Positions 44,253 to 52,851 of a stretch of DNA of 64,000 nucleotides are shown here, one piece after another. The translations under genes were made by a program, and so were the position numbers. The stretch spans positions 2,410,490-2,474,489 of the forward strand of contig NZ_CM001437.1 in the NCBI RefSeq assembly GCF_000243275.1, in the 5' to 3' direction. The DNA comes from Myroides odoratus DSM 2801. Lineage in GTDB: Bacteria; Bacteroidota; Bacteroidia; Flavobacteriales; Flavobacteriaceae. The notes under the pieces are model-generated. The model was not told where the DNA came from and did not search any database. It saw only the letters and a list, made by a program, of their open reading frames with translations. The number at the start of each line of letters is the position of its first letter. The stretch's first letter is position 1.

Positions 44253-44825
44253 TTATCGTATAATCAATTGATGTTTTCTCAATAACCCATCCAAAGCCTC
44301 TTTGGCAAAGATGGCGTTTTTTAGTTTGGTTGAATCCGGATCGATATCAAAATTGTAACTGGTGTAAAAATCAGTTTTCTCCGCTTTGGCTTTAGTGAAA
44401 TTAGCACGATACAAATTACAATTGTCGAACATGGCTTGCGATAAATCGGCTTCCATAAAATCCGCACTAATCAAGCTGCAATTGATAAAGGCTGTTTTCT
44501 TTAAATTCAAACCATAAAAGAGCGATAGTTCTAAATTACAATCCGTGAATGAAAATTCAAAAATAGTCTGATCCATCATGGTGAAGTTTACATGGGTGAA
44601 ATTGCACGTTTGAAAATGACAATTTCGCAATCCTACGTAGTTAATCGCTGCATTTCTAAAGTTGCAGTTTTTGAAATCACAATCGATAAATACAGTCGAA
44701 AGAAAGGAACACGCACTAAAATCACAGTGGATAAATTGACAGTTTTCATACTCTCTAAACGAAATACTATTCGGTTCAAAAGTGATGTTTTCAAAGGTTT
44801 GGTCGTATATAAAATCAGGAGTCAT
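44253..44825 (-). CDS. Pentapeptide repeat-containing protein
   Basis: 190 residues. From about residue 20 to 160 the sequence runs in five-residue steps of the A(D/N)LxX/(C,S,T)xF type (ENCQFIHCDFSACSFLSTVF, then CDFKNCNFRNAAIN), which fold as a right-handed quadrilateral beta helix. Such proteins can mimic DNA or form scaffolds; there is no sign here of fluoroquinolone-resistance Qnr specificity. It follows the GSP-synthase-like gene by 49 bases. Confidence 0.88.
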   Translation of the reverse strand: MTPDFIYDQTFENITFEPNSISFREYENCQFIHCDFSACSFLSTVFIDCDFKNCNFRNAAINYVGLRNCHFQTCNFTHVNFTMMDQTIFEFSFTDCNLELSLFYGLNLKKTAFINCSLISADFMEADLSQAMFDNCNLYRANFTKAKAEKTDFYTSYNFDIDPDSTKLKNAIFAKEALDGLLRKHQLIIR

Positions 44826-44874
44826 AGGATAGGGAAATTAAAAAAAGCCTAATAAAAGCAATTAGGCTTATCAG

Positions 44875-46017
44875 TTATTCAATAATATGAGGTACAAATC
44901 TACTTTTATCTGTGGTAATTCGCTTATCACTTTCTCTAAAGGTAATGCCGCAAGGTTCTTGCCCGATGAGCCAACTGCCAATGATAAAATACCCTTTACC
45001 TTCATTCGGTAAATTGGCTAAGGCTTGACAGATATAACCCTCATCGCCATAATCGCCTTTCGTTGCCTCTACAATCTGATTGTTGATGTACAAGGTTACA
45101 TTGGCTCCTTCGCGAGATAATAAGGGTTTCTTAACGAAGTTTTGCATGCCTTTAGGTTCATCAAAATACGATTCCAAGAGTAAAGGATGGTTCGGGTATA
45201 ATTCCCATAAGATAGGCAGAATCGCCTTGTTCGATAAAATCATCTTCCAAGAAGGTTCAATCCATTGCGCTTGGGCCATATCATTAGGGATGTGTAAAGC
45301 AAATCTTTCATAGATTAGCCATTCCCACGGATATAGTTTAAAAATATCAGTAATCATCTCATCTTCCAAATCGGTAAATGTTTCACCATCCCAACCAATA
45401 TCATCAATATAGATGAGTTTGGTCTCAATACCTGCTTGTATAGCACAATCGCGTAAATACTCAATATTGGTCAGATCCTCTAGCGTTTCACGCATACAAG
45501 AGAAGTGTAAAGTACTCCCTTTCATGTGGGCTTTCGCTTCTTTCCACGTTTCGATTAGTCGATCGTGTACCGAATTGAATTGGTCTCTTGAGTTGCCAAA
45601 ATAAGTATTCATCCATTGCCATTGCACGACGCCCGTCTCATATAGAGAAGTCGGCGTATCAGCATTAAATTCGAGCACTTTTAGTTGTTTTTCAACCGTA
45701 TCATACACAAAGTCAAAACGACCATAAATACTTAATTCATCATTTTCCCAAGAACGCTCAATGTGCTCATGGAAGAAAAGGGGAATCTGAAATTGATCAT
45801 ATAATTTATGGGTGATGACGTGATCTACTGCTTTGAGACACATCTCCCATAAATCCGCCGTAGCCGCATAAATTTCATCCGCAAAAGGTTCAGAGATGCT
45901 ATAGTAGTACTCTTCGATCCAGTACGGGATGTTATTTTCATCTGTATGATAACCAAAACCGTTCTGTTCCAATCGATCTTGCCAATTGGATTGCGGTGTA
46001 ATGTATTTTATTTGCAT
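44875..46017 (-). CDS. Glutathionylspermidine synthase family protein (YgiC-like)
   Basis: 380 residues, an ATP-grasp C-N ligase. Strong family blocks are WEMCLKAVDHVI, YGRFDFVYDTVEKQLKVLEFNADTPTSLYETGVVQWQW (the FNADTPT stretch is the family signature), YPWEWL, NKAILPILWELYPNHPLLLESYF and KPLLSREGANVTLY. E. coli YgiC and YjfC belong here and lack proven glutathionylspermidine activity. The two genes upstream encode lipoproteins resembling YgiB, the usual partner. Confidence 0.93.
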   Translation of the reverse strand: MQIKYITPQSNWQDRLEQNGFGYHTDENNIPYWIEEYYYSISEPFADEIYAATADLWEMCLKAVDHVITHKLYDQFQIPLFFHEHIERSWENDELSIYGRFDFVYDTVEKQLKVLEFNADTPTSLYETGVVQWQWMNTYFGNSRDQFNSVHDRLIETWKEAKAHMKGSTLHFSCMRETLEDLTNIEYLRDCAIQAGIETKLIYIDDIGWDGETFTDLEDEMITDIFKLYPWEWLIYERFALHIPNDMAQAQWIEPSWKMILSNKAILPILWELYPNHPLLLESYFDEPKGMQNFVKKPLLSREGANVTLYINNQIVEATKGDYGDEGYICQALANLPNEGKGYFIIGSWLIGQEPCGITFRESDKRITTDKSRFVPHIIE

Positions 46018-46026
46018 GTTTTACAA

Positions 46027-46398
46027 TTAAGAAGACGCAGTATTGTCTTTGGCTGTGTTGCCAAATCCACCACGTGCAGTTTGCTTTTTATAGGCGTCAG
46101 CTTTAGAGGTATTTGTTCCGACATTGGATTGTGGAGAAATACCAGGACTAGTATAGCCCATACCTCCTCCCATCATCGGACGGAAAGCCATATACCACAA
46201 TAAAGCACTCCCCATACCCATTCCACCGCCACTACTGCGTTGTTGTTGATATTGGTCCGTTACTTCTGTATAGGGTGCACTGCTGTCTGCACGCATAAAA
46301 ACGCGTTGTTGTTCTTCTTTCGTTTCAGTAGGTTTAGAACAAGAAGCTAAAGTGGCTGTAATTAAAACTAAAGAAACGGCTTTACTACTTTTTTTCAT
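46027..46398 (-). CDS. YgiB/DUF1190-like lipoprotein
   Basis: 123 residues with a lipoprotein signal (lipobox LASC, cysteine at 20). The mature part has a short conserved-looking stretch VFMRADSSAPYTEVTD, a Gly/Met-rich middle (GGGMGMGSALLWYMAF, then MMGGGMGY) and a C-terminal KKQTARGGFG. These are the features of YgiB-type proteins, though the match is partial. It begins right after the smaller lipoprotein (1 base between them) and precedes the YgiC-like gene by 9 bases. Confidence 0.65.
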   Translation of the reverse strand: MKKSSKAVSLVLITATLASCSKPTETKEEQQRVFMRADSSAPYTEVTDQYQQQRSSGGGMGMGSALLWYMAFRPMMGGGMGYTSPGISPQSNVGTNTSKADAYKKQTARGGFGNTAKDNTASS

Positions 46399-46399
46399 A

Positions 46400-46696
46400 T
46401 TATTCTACTGTTACGTAAATTGGAATTTTTTCTAAACTGGTTGGTTGACTATCACCCCAGTCGCTAAAGTTTTTCGCTGTGGTAATTGTGTCTGCTTTTT
46501 GTTGCACCATTTTACCATTCACCCAAATTGTTTGAGCCGTGATATGGTAGATGCTATCACCCGAAATTACGGTTTTTAACGTAACTTCTCGAGCAGATTT
46601 TTTATCTAGAGATTCTAAATTCTGTGTCGGTTGTTGTTGTGTACAAGCTGTCGCTAAAAGGGCAATAAAACTCGCTATTCCGATTGCTTTTTTCAT
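46400..46696 (-). CDS. Small lipoprotein upstream of the YgiB/YgiC-like genes
   Basis: 98 residues from the ATG at 46696, with signal and lipobox (ALLATAC). The mature part is beta-prone (REVTLKTVISGDSIYHITAQTIWVNGKMV) with no recognised family. It is the promoter-proximal gene of the three-gene set and is followed by the YgiB-like gene after 1 base. The longer start at 46726 only adds a hydrophobic stretch before the normal signal. Confidence 0.7.
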   Translation of the reverse strand: MKKAIGIASFIALLATACTQQQPTQNLESLDKKSAREVTLKTVISGDSIYHITAQTIWVNGKMVQQKADTITTAKNFSDWGDSQPTSLEKIPIYVTVE

Positions 46697-46822
46697 TGGA
46701 GCAATTATTTTTAGATTGAGTAACAAAGTTTGAAAATAAAATTTGCTTATGCAATGCTTATTTTAGAAAATGAAAGTTCTTGTAAGATAGTTAATTAAAT
46801 TGGGCTTCGTTGGAATTCTTTT

Positions 46823-46830
46823 TACTTTTG
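46823..46830 (+). promoter_or_regulatory. Promoter for the AraC regulator
   Basis: TACTTTTG (-7) stands 20 bases after TTG at 46800-46802 (-33), the flavobacterial spacing. An AGGAGG at 46841-46846 is very close to the ATG at 46849. Confidence 0.6.
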
Positions 46831-46848
46831 CTACAAAACGAGGAGGGT

Positions 46849-47724
46849 ATGGATGAAATAGCTATTTTACAAATTAATGATATAACGCATAACAATTTAC
46901 AAACTGATTTTTATGCGAATACCTTATCTCAACATCTCATTGATAATCACAGCCATATTGAGCGACCGCACAAGCATAATTTTTATGTAGGCGTTTTGTT
47001 TACGAAAGGAGAAGGCATTCACGAAATTGACTTTAACCGTTATGAAGTAAAACCAGGATCTGTCTTTATGTTGGCGCCTGGACAAACGCATAGTTGGGAG
47101 CTATCAGAAGATATTGAAGGGTATATCTTTTTTCATACACAGAATTTTTTGGATTTATATTTGTTGAAGGAGACCCTACGTGACTATCCCGTATTTCGTT
47201 CTGCTTTTTACCCCAATCATGTCTGCTTAAATGAATCGGATACGCAAGTATTGGCTTTTGTTTTGAATCGCATGGTGAAAGAGGTTCGACAAGAGCAGTG
47301 GAAGCGCAACCAGCAATTGGTGAGCTTAACGCTGTTGTTTTACATTGAAACCAATCGAATCTTGTTGCAAGGAGAAACCTTTAAAACGATTAACAATAAC
47401 TTATATGCAACCCATTTGCAGTTGTTTGAGGAATTGATTGAAAAACACTTTGCCGAAGAGAAGTCAGCCGCTGTGTATGCGAACTGGATGAATATGACGC
47501 AAAAGCACTTGAATCGCGTGTGCAAAACAATGGTCAATCAGACAACAACGGATATTATCTTAGATCGCGTGGTTTTAGAAGCCAAACGCATGATGATTTA
47601 TACCGATTATCCACTCAATGATATTGCGTCTATTTTAGGGTATGATGATTACTCTTATTTTTCCAAACTATTCAAGAAAAGAGTAGGAGAAACGCCTAAA
47701 GAATTCTTTAAACGATACCAATAA
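46849..47724 (+). CDS. AraC family transcriptional regulator
   Basis: 291 residues from the ATG at 46849. An N-terminal cupin-like sensor (PHKHNFYVGVLFTKGEGIHEIDFNRYEVKPGSVFMLAPGQTHSWEL) joins a C-terminal pair of helix-turn-helices (about 195-290): ANWMNMTQKHLNRVCKTM, then YPLNDIASILGYDDYSYFSKLFKKRVGETPKEF. The cupin fold suggests a small-molecule effector that is not known. It is divergent from the YgiB/YgiC-like set, which is a natural target. The in-frame TTG at 46810 lies upstream of the -7 box and is rejected. Confidence 0.92.
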   Translation: MDEIAILQINDITHNNLQTDFYANTLSQHLIDNHSHIERPHKHNFYVGVLFTKGEGIHEIDFNRYEVKPGSVFMLAPGQTHSWELSEDIEGYIFFHTQNFLDLYLLKETLRDYPVFRSAFYPNHVCLNESDTQVLAFVLNRMVKEVRQEQWKRNQQLVSLTLLFYIETNRILLQGETFKTINNNLYATHLQLFEELIEKHFAEEKSAAVYANWMNMTQKHLNRVCKTMVNQTTTDIILDRVVLEAKRMMIYTDYPLNDIASILGYDDYSYFSKLFKKRVGETPKEFFKRYQ

Positions 47725-47755
47725 AAAAAGTCCTTACGCGAGTAAGGACTTTTTT
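47724..47755. terminator. Bidirectional terminator
   Basis: AAGTCCTTAC pairs with GTAAGGACTT around GCGA, with A and T tracts. It ends the AraC gene and the reverse-strand tRNA-Trp. Confidence 0.85.
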
Positions 47756-47756
47756 G

Positions 47757-47827
47757 CACGGGTGGAGGGATTCGAACCCCCATCAACGGTTTTGGAGACC
47801 GCTATTCTACCCTTGAACTACACCCGT
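47757..47827 (-). tRNA. tRNA-Trp (CCA)
   Basis: Reverse-strand cloverleaf: acceptor ACGGGTG with CACCCGT and discriminator G; anticodon stem GCGGT/ACCGT with the loop CTCCAAA, anticodon CCA; T loop GTTCGAATC. The CCA tail is not encoded. Confidence 0.95.
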
Positions 47828-47844
47828 TTCTGTTTCAAGTGGTG

Positions 47845-47852
47845 CAAAGATA
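47845..47852 (-). promoter_or_regulatory. -7 promoter box for tRNA-Trp
   Basis: Reverse-strand TATCTTTG, 17 bases upstream of the mature 5' end. Confidence 0.6.
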
Positions 47853-47871
47853 AATAACTTTTTGAAAGAAA

Positions 47872-48240
47872 CTATTCTTTTTTGTAAAATATGTTTAACC
47901 AAATTATACGGGATAATCGGTAGTTAAAAGTCCAACATAAAAGTAGAACAACTACAATGGCGATAAAGGTTTGAAGGAGAGTAATATGCACGTCAAAAAG
48001 TGCATTGATGATTAATCTCAATACCATTACTGCACACATTTCTGCAACTGTAAGACCATAGCTTACATACATCCCTCCAAAGTAGAAACCTGTTTCTCTA
48101 TGGAAATTATAATGGCAATGAGAACACTCTTTCGCCATTTTGGGCATGCGCATTGTAACGGGATTCCCCTTATCATAGAATAAATCTTCCTTGCCGCAGT
48201 TAGGGCATTTTCCACTTAAAACTCTTGATATGTATGACAT
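47872..48240 (-). CDS. DUF983 family membrane protein
   Basis: 122 residues from the ATG at 48240. A zinc-ribbon-like start (SGKCPNCGKEDLFYD, then KECSHCHYNFHRETGFYFGGMYVSYG) precedes two transmembrane helices (about 60-85 and 90-108). This is the DUF983 pattern; function unknown. The longer start at 48258 is a TTG that lies next to a -7-like box (TTACTTTG, 48253-48260), so the ATG is preferred. Confidence 0.9.
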   Translation of the reverse strand: MSYISRVLSGKCPNCGKEDLFYDKGNPVTMRMPKMAKECSHCHYNFHRETGFYFGGMYVSYGLTVAEMCAVMVLRLIINALFDVHITLLQTFIAIVVVLLLCWTFNYRLSRIIWLNIFYKKE

Positions 48241-48440
48241 AAGATTATTTTTATGCAAAGTAAAGTAAAAATACTGAAATGTATAGGTTTTAAAATGCTG
48301 TATTTTGGTACAATTCAGACATTTTAGCTGCTGTTTTCGTATTTGTTGTTGTTTTATTTTATCGCTATAGCGTTGATTGTCTTGAAAAAGGTAAAAAGCA
48401 TTAGGACATTGATACCAGACAGTAAAGTCAAGATAAAAAA

Positions 48441-48470
48441 AACAGCAGTAAACCTTAATTTACTGCTGTT
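48441..48470 (-). terminator. Terminator after the exported coiled protein
   Basis: AACAGCAGTAAA pairs with TTTACTGCTGTT around six bases, 17 bases past the reverse-strand stop; on that strand it is followed by a T tract. Confidence 0.8.
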
Positions 48471-48486
48471 GATTGGGAAAGTAGTA

Positions 48487-49215
48487 TTATTCCGCTGCTT
48501 GTTCTTCTGTATACGATGATTCTTCTACTGCTTCTTCTTCACCTTCACCAGTTGTATTTTCTCTAATGTTTAAATACTTTAAAGGATTAGATGGAGCTTC
48601 TCCACTGTAGTAATCATCAAACTCTTTGACCAAATTCGCAATTTCTTCTAAGGACATTACTTCGCTTTCTTCTCCAGAAGCATTGTAGTATTCCATTAGT
48701 CTCAGGCGATCTGTCTCATATTTTTTGCGAAGGGTATTTTTCTGTGCTCCATAAATTGCACGGTCCATACCATATTTTCTGTAAATCTCTTTTTGATCCG
48801 CTTTATAAACAGCATCCAACGCTTTTAAATCTGCTTTTAAACCGTCATCTTTGATATTAGCTAAATCATATTCAACTTTCTTTTGCGCCCAAACATCCAT
48901 TTGATCTTTGGTTAAGGTACGTTGAATGAATAGTTGATACGAGTCCTTTACTTTTTTTTCCGTTTCTTTTTTCTCAACAGGCAACATGTCTGTTCTGTCG
49001 TTTAACGCTTGTAGGTCTCTTTTGATGTATTCGTTTTTAACGACAAAAGAAGCTTCTTGTTTTTGACTTAATCCCAATTCGGCTTTGTGCTGAAGGATGT
49101 TCTCTATATCTTTATAAACAATAACATCACTGCTACTTTGAATAACTGGTTTTCTTTGCCCATAGGACACCGAAAAAGCCAATAGTAGAATGGATAGTGA
49201 GATAATCTTTTTCAT
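48487..49215 (-). CDS. Exported helical protein of unknown function
   Basis: 242 residues with a Sec signal peptide (cleavage after SYGQ, about residue 20). The mature part is almost all helix, highly charged, with coiled-coil-like stretches (LQALNDRTDMLPVEKKETEKKVKDS, then DLKALDAVYKADQKEIYRKYGMD). The tail is Glu-rich. It is not a recognised family; periplasmic chaperone-like proteins of the Spy/CpxP kind are also small and helical, but their motif is absent. A reverse-strand TAAATTTG (49241-49248) is the -7 box. Confidence 0.75.
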   Translation of the reverse strand: MKKIISLSILLLAFSVSYGQRKPVIQSSSDVIVYKDIENILQHKAELGLSQKQEASFVVKNEYIKRDLQALNDRTDMLPVEKKETEKKVKDSYQLFIQRTLTKDQMDVWAQKKVEYDLANIKDDGLKADLKALDAVYKADQKEIYRKYGMDRAIYGAQKNTLRKKYETDRLRLMEYYNASGEESEVMSLEEIANLVKEFDDYYSGEAPSNPLKYLNIRENTTGEGEEEAVEESSYTEEQAAE

Positions 49216-49240
49216 TTCTTTTCTTTATTTCTTTCAGTTG

Positions 49241-49248
49241 CAAATTTA
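49241..49248 (-). promoter_or_regulatory. -7 promoter box for the exported helical protein
   Basis: Reverse-strand TAAATTTG, 26 bases upstream of the start codon. Confidence 0.5.
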
Positions 49249-49687
49249 ATATAAAATAATCTTTTTCCTTTCGAAGTGTAGCTAAAAAAGCGCGCGATAA
49301 AGCGCTACTTTTTGTTTATAATTACACCCTGATTAACGGTTCATCTCCAAGGCTGTTTTAGAAGCCTAAACCTACTATTTTCTTTTCGTTATGAGGAGAT
49401 TATTTATCACCTACAAAATTAAACATATGTTTATTAAAAATAGTTAAAATTTTTTAAAAAATGAATTTTGCTAACGCATATCTTTGCTTTTATTTGTTTT
49501 GTTGCTTTCATTATGTGATAAGATTAAGTACATTGTTTAGAATAAACGCTAAATACCCATTTTTGTTTTGTTATTAGTGGCATTTTGTGAAAATATTTAT
49601 TCAAATTATAGCGGCTGCTCCCGTTTTATTTTTTTGGATTGTTGTACTTTTCTAAACTTTTATGATAATTAATCTTATTATTGTTAT
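49249..49687. other. Intergenic region of about 440 bases
   Basis: AT-rich, with no supported gene. An AGCGC/GCGCT hairpin near 49288-49306 stands within a T-rich context and could be a small terminator. Nothing else is recognised. Confidence 0.4.
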
Positions 49688-50152
49688 ATGCAATATGTGT
49701 GCCTCTTTTTGGAATTAAGAAAAAATTGTGATTTTATAAAGGGACTATTGTTTGCCTTTTTGGTTTTGTCCTGTTGCCAATCAGCACGAAGTCAAGAAAC
49801 AAAACAGCAACTAAAGGTACTACAGCAAGGAACAACGGTTGATTCTATTCGTGTACAGGCTGTCAAAGTAGGCGGACTCTTTTTGGAAGTGAAAAGTTAT
49901 TTTGAGGAATATAGTCCCATAAAACCTGCTTGCGTTACCCAGTTGTATTTACAGGAAATCAACAAAAAAGGAGAGCTGGTGGTACGTTATGTTTATACGC
50001 ACGCCTTACTCGAATTTCATGTGGAAACTACCCTTACGTATCCCAATGCAAGTAAACAGGTATTTGGGTTGGATCAGTCGCGTCGCGCCCCTTTATTGAT
50101 AGAAGTCGGACTGCTGTATCAAAAGCAACTGCTACAAGTAGACTTGTTGTAA
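49688..50152 (+). CDS. Hypothetical exported protein
   Basis: 154 residues. A hydrophobic stretch (GLLFAFLVLSCCQSARSQ, about 19-36) looks like a signal peptide, but it is set back by an unusual polar start, so the true start may be further downstream. The rest is beta-prone with no family resemblance. Weak confidence in the start and moderate in the gene. Confidence 0.5.
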   Translation: MQYVCLFLELRKNCDFIKGLLFAFLVLSCCQSARSQETKQQLKVLQQGTTVDSIRVQAVKVGGLFLEVKSYFEEYSPIKPACVTQLYLQEINKKGELVVRYVYTHALLEFHVETTLTYPNASKQVFGLDQSRRAPLLIEVGLLYQKQLLQVDLL

Positions 50153-50302
50153 CTTCCTGAATGGCATGTTACAATACTAAAAATGAGAGGTCTATTAAGT
50201 TAATTTTTTGTATTCGTTGGCTTTATTTTTTGTAATGGCTGGTTTTTTTTCTACTTTGCGTACTCCTAAGGGAAAAATGTACAACAAAAACTCCAATGAT
50301 TA

Positions 50303-51079
50303 ATGAAAAAGCCAGCTATTCTTACTTTACTTTTGTTAACGATGAGTACTGGTGCATTTGCTCAAATGGCACTAGATCGAATTGACGCAAATCCAAAATG
50401 GAAACAATATGACCATTTTTATGAACGTGATGCATCCAGTATATATCCTCATGATCGAATTGAATATGAACTAGAAGATGGGCGAATTAAAAGCTATCGT
50501 TTGTATTATAACAATGATGAACTAGGGAAAGTATTTGATGTGTTTTACGATGATCAAGGTCGAGTGTATCAGGAGGTATTAATGTATGATGCGGATCGCG
50601 GTCAAGTGCGTGAAGTGGTTTTTGAGAGTTCTTTTACGTATGATGATAAAGGAGTGTTGATTGATGATGGAGAACATACTTATACGAAAATCGTAAAAGG
50701 AAGACCCATGATTGTTACTTCTAGGGAGTATTCGGAAGATTATCAACGTGGATTCAGTACCGTTCGTGCCTATAATGAAAGTGGGACGATTCGCCTAGAG
50801 AAGACTACATTTTTTGAAGAAGGAGAAAAGAAGATTCGCACAAGTACATACAAATACGATTCTTGTGGGAATGTTAGTGAAGTGAGTACGCGTACAACCA
50901 TTGCGCCGAACTATACCAAACAGAAAAGACGCAAAAAGGATAAAACACCACCAGTTCGTCCTGTGATTGAAAAAGAAGAATTTTCCTATGAATATGATGG
51001 CGATTGTATTTGGACCAAAAAATACAAAGTCGAAGAGGGCGAGAAAACGCTTTTACGCGAAAGAGAACTTGTAAAATAG
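50303..51079 (+). CDS. Exported protein of unknown function
   Basis: 258 residues with a clear Sec signal peptide (cleavage after GAFAQ, about 21). The mature part has short repeats of a strand-turn pattern (VFYDDQGRVYQEVLMYD, then TYDDKGVLIDDGEH and TYKYDSCGNVSEVST) that resemble YD-type repeat units, and a basic loop (KQKRRKKDKTPP). A terminator stands just downstream. No defined family. Confidence 0.7.
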   Translation: MKKPAILTLLLLTMSTGAFAQMALDRIDANPKWKQYDHFYERDASSIYPHDRIEYELEDGRIKSYRLYYNNDELGKVFDVFYDDQGRVYQEVLMYDADRGQVREVVFESSFTYDDKGVLIDDGEHTYTKIVKGRPMIVTSREYSEDYQRGFSTVRAYNESGTIRLEKTTFFEEGEKKIRTSTYKYDSCGNVSEVSTRTTIAPNYTKQKRRKKDKTPPVRPVIEKEEFSYEYDGDCIWTKKYKVEEGEKTLLRERELVK

Positions 51080-51108
51080 CACAAAAACCAATCAAACTAT
51101 ATTATGTT

Positions 51109-51147
51109 AAGCTCAGTGAATCTATTATTCATTGGGCTTTTTTTATG
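51109..51147 (+). terminator. Terminator of the exported protein gene
   Basis: AAGCTCAGTGAAT pairs with ATTCATTGGGCTT (two wobbles) and runs into TTTTTTT. Confidence 0.75.
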
Positions 51148-51190
51148 CTTGATATTTCATGGAATAGAAGAGGATGCGGCGAATAAATCG

Positions 51191-51221
51191 CTTAATCACC
51201 GCAAAATATGCGGTGATTAAG
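51191..51221. repeat. Perfect inverted repeat of unknown role
   Basis: CTTAATCACCGCA and TGCGGTGATTAAG with a five-base spacer. No T tract, so it is unlikely to be a simple terminator. Confidence 0.65.
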
Positions 51222-51359
51222 TTGCTTACTTCTCAAATTAAATGAGAAAAGTAATACGGCAAGGCTAGAAATAAATAAGAATAGGTGTTTTTTAGTCGAA
51301 AGAAGGAATGTTCGTTAAAGAATGATTATTTTCGTTCTACCTTTAAAATGATGTAGTTG

Positions 51360-51857
51360 ATGCATAAATTAATATTTTTATTCGTAGGACTTTTAATGTT
51401 CGGTTGTGGAAAAAGAGATATCAAAAGAACCTGGAGTTATGAGATGTTTGGTGATACCTTGTATGAGGTGAAATGGTTTTATGCTGTATCACCCGAAGGA
51501 ATTGGACAAGAAATTCAATATTATATTTCTGAAGTCGGAGATACGATATTAAATCAATACTATTACTACAATCAAGAAGGAGTTATTGATACACTCGAAA
51601 GCGAATTTTATACGTTAGAAATTTTTCCAACGGATACACTAGATCGGTATAAAGGTGCGTTGACTTTACATACGATGTTTGGTAAGATGCCAATTGATGC
51701 TAAAAATAGACGTCGTTTGCAATTGTTATACGATGAAATTACAGATAGTGTAATTTTGAGTTCTGTAATTTCTGAACGTAGTAATCGTTTGGAGTTTTAT
51801 TACAGGAATACCATTGATCATCATTTGACAGGTGTTTTGCTTCAAGATGTTTTTTGA
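51360..51857 (+). CDS. Hypothetical lipoprotein
   Basis: 165 residues from the ATG at 51360 (a TTG precedes it directly). The signal ends in the lipobox LMFGC. The mature part is polar and beta-prone, with conserved-looking aromatic residues (YEVKWFYAVSPEGIGQEIQYYIS), but no family is recognised. It stands alone; a weak TACCTTTA near 51339 may be its -7 box. Confidence 0.65.
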   Translation: MHKLIFLFVGLLMFGCGKRDIKRTWSYEMFGDTLYEVKWFYAVSPEGIGQEIQYYISEVGDTILNQYYYYNQEGVIDTLESEFYTLEIFPTDTLDRYKGALTLHTMFGKMPIDAKNRRRLQLLYDEITDSVILSSVISERSNRLEFYYRNTIDHHLTGVLLQDVF

Positions 51858-52020
51858 GATACAATAATTGGACAAGATACTTTGGTTCAATATGGAAAAA
51901 CTAGGCTTTTGGTTGATACAAGAGAGTCGACGAATAATACCTTTATTCAAAGCCACCGCTTTTTAAAAATAAAACGAAAAGGAAATAAGCACGAATACTT
52001 CCTTGAATAAGATACATAGT

Positions 52021-52452
52021 ATGACAGCACAAGAAAATCCAACACAAGATTTAAAATTATATTCACCGAATGCTATTCGGTTGGCCACTTTTTTAGGAGG
52101 CCCTTTGATCGCGGGGTATTTGATTCGCGAAAATTACCTTGCTTTACAGGAAGAGAAAAAAGCCAAACAAGCACTTCTCTTAGGTATCGTTTCGACAGTT
52201 GCTTTTTTTGGTTTACTCTTTTTAGTACCTACTACAGTTATTGATAGCATCCCCAATTTTATTTTTCCGCTGCTATTTACAGGAATAGTAAGTTGGATTG
52301 TAGAAGTCAAACAGGGAGATGTCCTTCGTAAACACCAGGAAGAAAATAATGCTTTTTATTCCATGTGGCGCGCTGCAGGATTAGCTCTTATTTCAGCTGT
52401 ACTTTTATTTGCTAGTGTATTTATGTTCGTGTTTGTACTGTTTAATTTCTAA
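52021..52452 (+). CDS. Hypothetical four-helix membrane protein
   Basis: 143 residues from the ATG at 52021. The N-terminus is polar (AQENPTQDLKLYSPNAIRLA), with a LGGPLIAGYLIREN stretch, and there are three or four hydrophobic helices (about 17-35, 54-71, 78-96 and 120-142). The order 'polar tail, GGPLxAG, helices' is common among small Bacteroidota membrane proteins of unknown role. A second small membrane protein follows after 7 bases. Confidence 0.65.
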   Translation: MTAQENPTQDLKLYSPNAIRLATFLGGPLIAGYLIRENYLALQEEKKAKQALLLGIVSTVAFFGLLFLVPTTVIDSIPNFIFPLLFTGIVSWIVEVKQGDVLRKHQEENNAFYSMWRAAGLALISAVLLFASVFMFVFVLFNF

Positions 52453-52459
52453 TAGCATA

Positions 52460-52600
52460 ATGAAAGAATCGTGGTTAGATAAACTCCTTGTAGCTGTGAG
52501 CTTCGTAGTTAACCTCGTTATGAATCTAATTTATATGGGGTTTATGACGATGGTGGTGCTGGGGAGGCATGTAGTGCATAAACTGCGGAGGAGGAGGTAG
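52460..52600 (+). CDS. Small single-pass membrane peptide
   Basis: 46 residues: a hydrophobic helix (about 8-32) and a basic tail (HKLRRRR). It starts 7 bases after the previous membrane protein gene. Just past its stop begins a GTGAGG-type repeat. Possibly a real small gene of the operon, but too short to place. Confidence 0.35.
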   Translation: MKESWLDKLLVAVSFVVNLVMNLIYMGFMTMVVLGRHVVHKLRRRR

Positions 52601-52607
52601 GTATTTT

Positions 52608-52630
52608 GTGAGGCGGTGAGAAGGTGAGGC
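52608..52630. repeat. GTGAGG-word repeat, inverted relative of the 40.1 kb array
   Basis: GTGAGGC, GGTGAGA and AGGTGAGGC read in a row. The reverse complement reproduces the CTCACC words and spacers of the array at 40087-40175. Confidence 0.7.
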
Positions 52631-52851
52631 TTACTCTTTGTGCCGTTTGTTTTTTGTGATATTTATCGATTAAAGAGGAATCACATCTGTTATTCAACGC
52701 TTATCGTTGCGATTGGTATGCAAATGAAGAAAGTGTTTATTGTATAATTTATCTTTTTATTGTTGTTTTTATCTATTTTCCGTTGATAAGAAATGCTTTT
52801 CATTTGATTTCTGTATTTGTTTTATAGTTTTATCTCATTAAATAGAAATTT

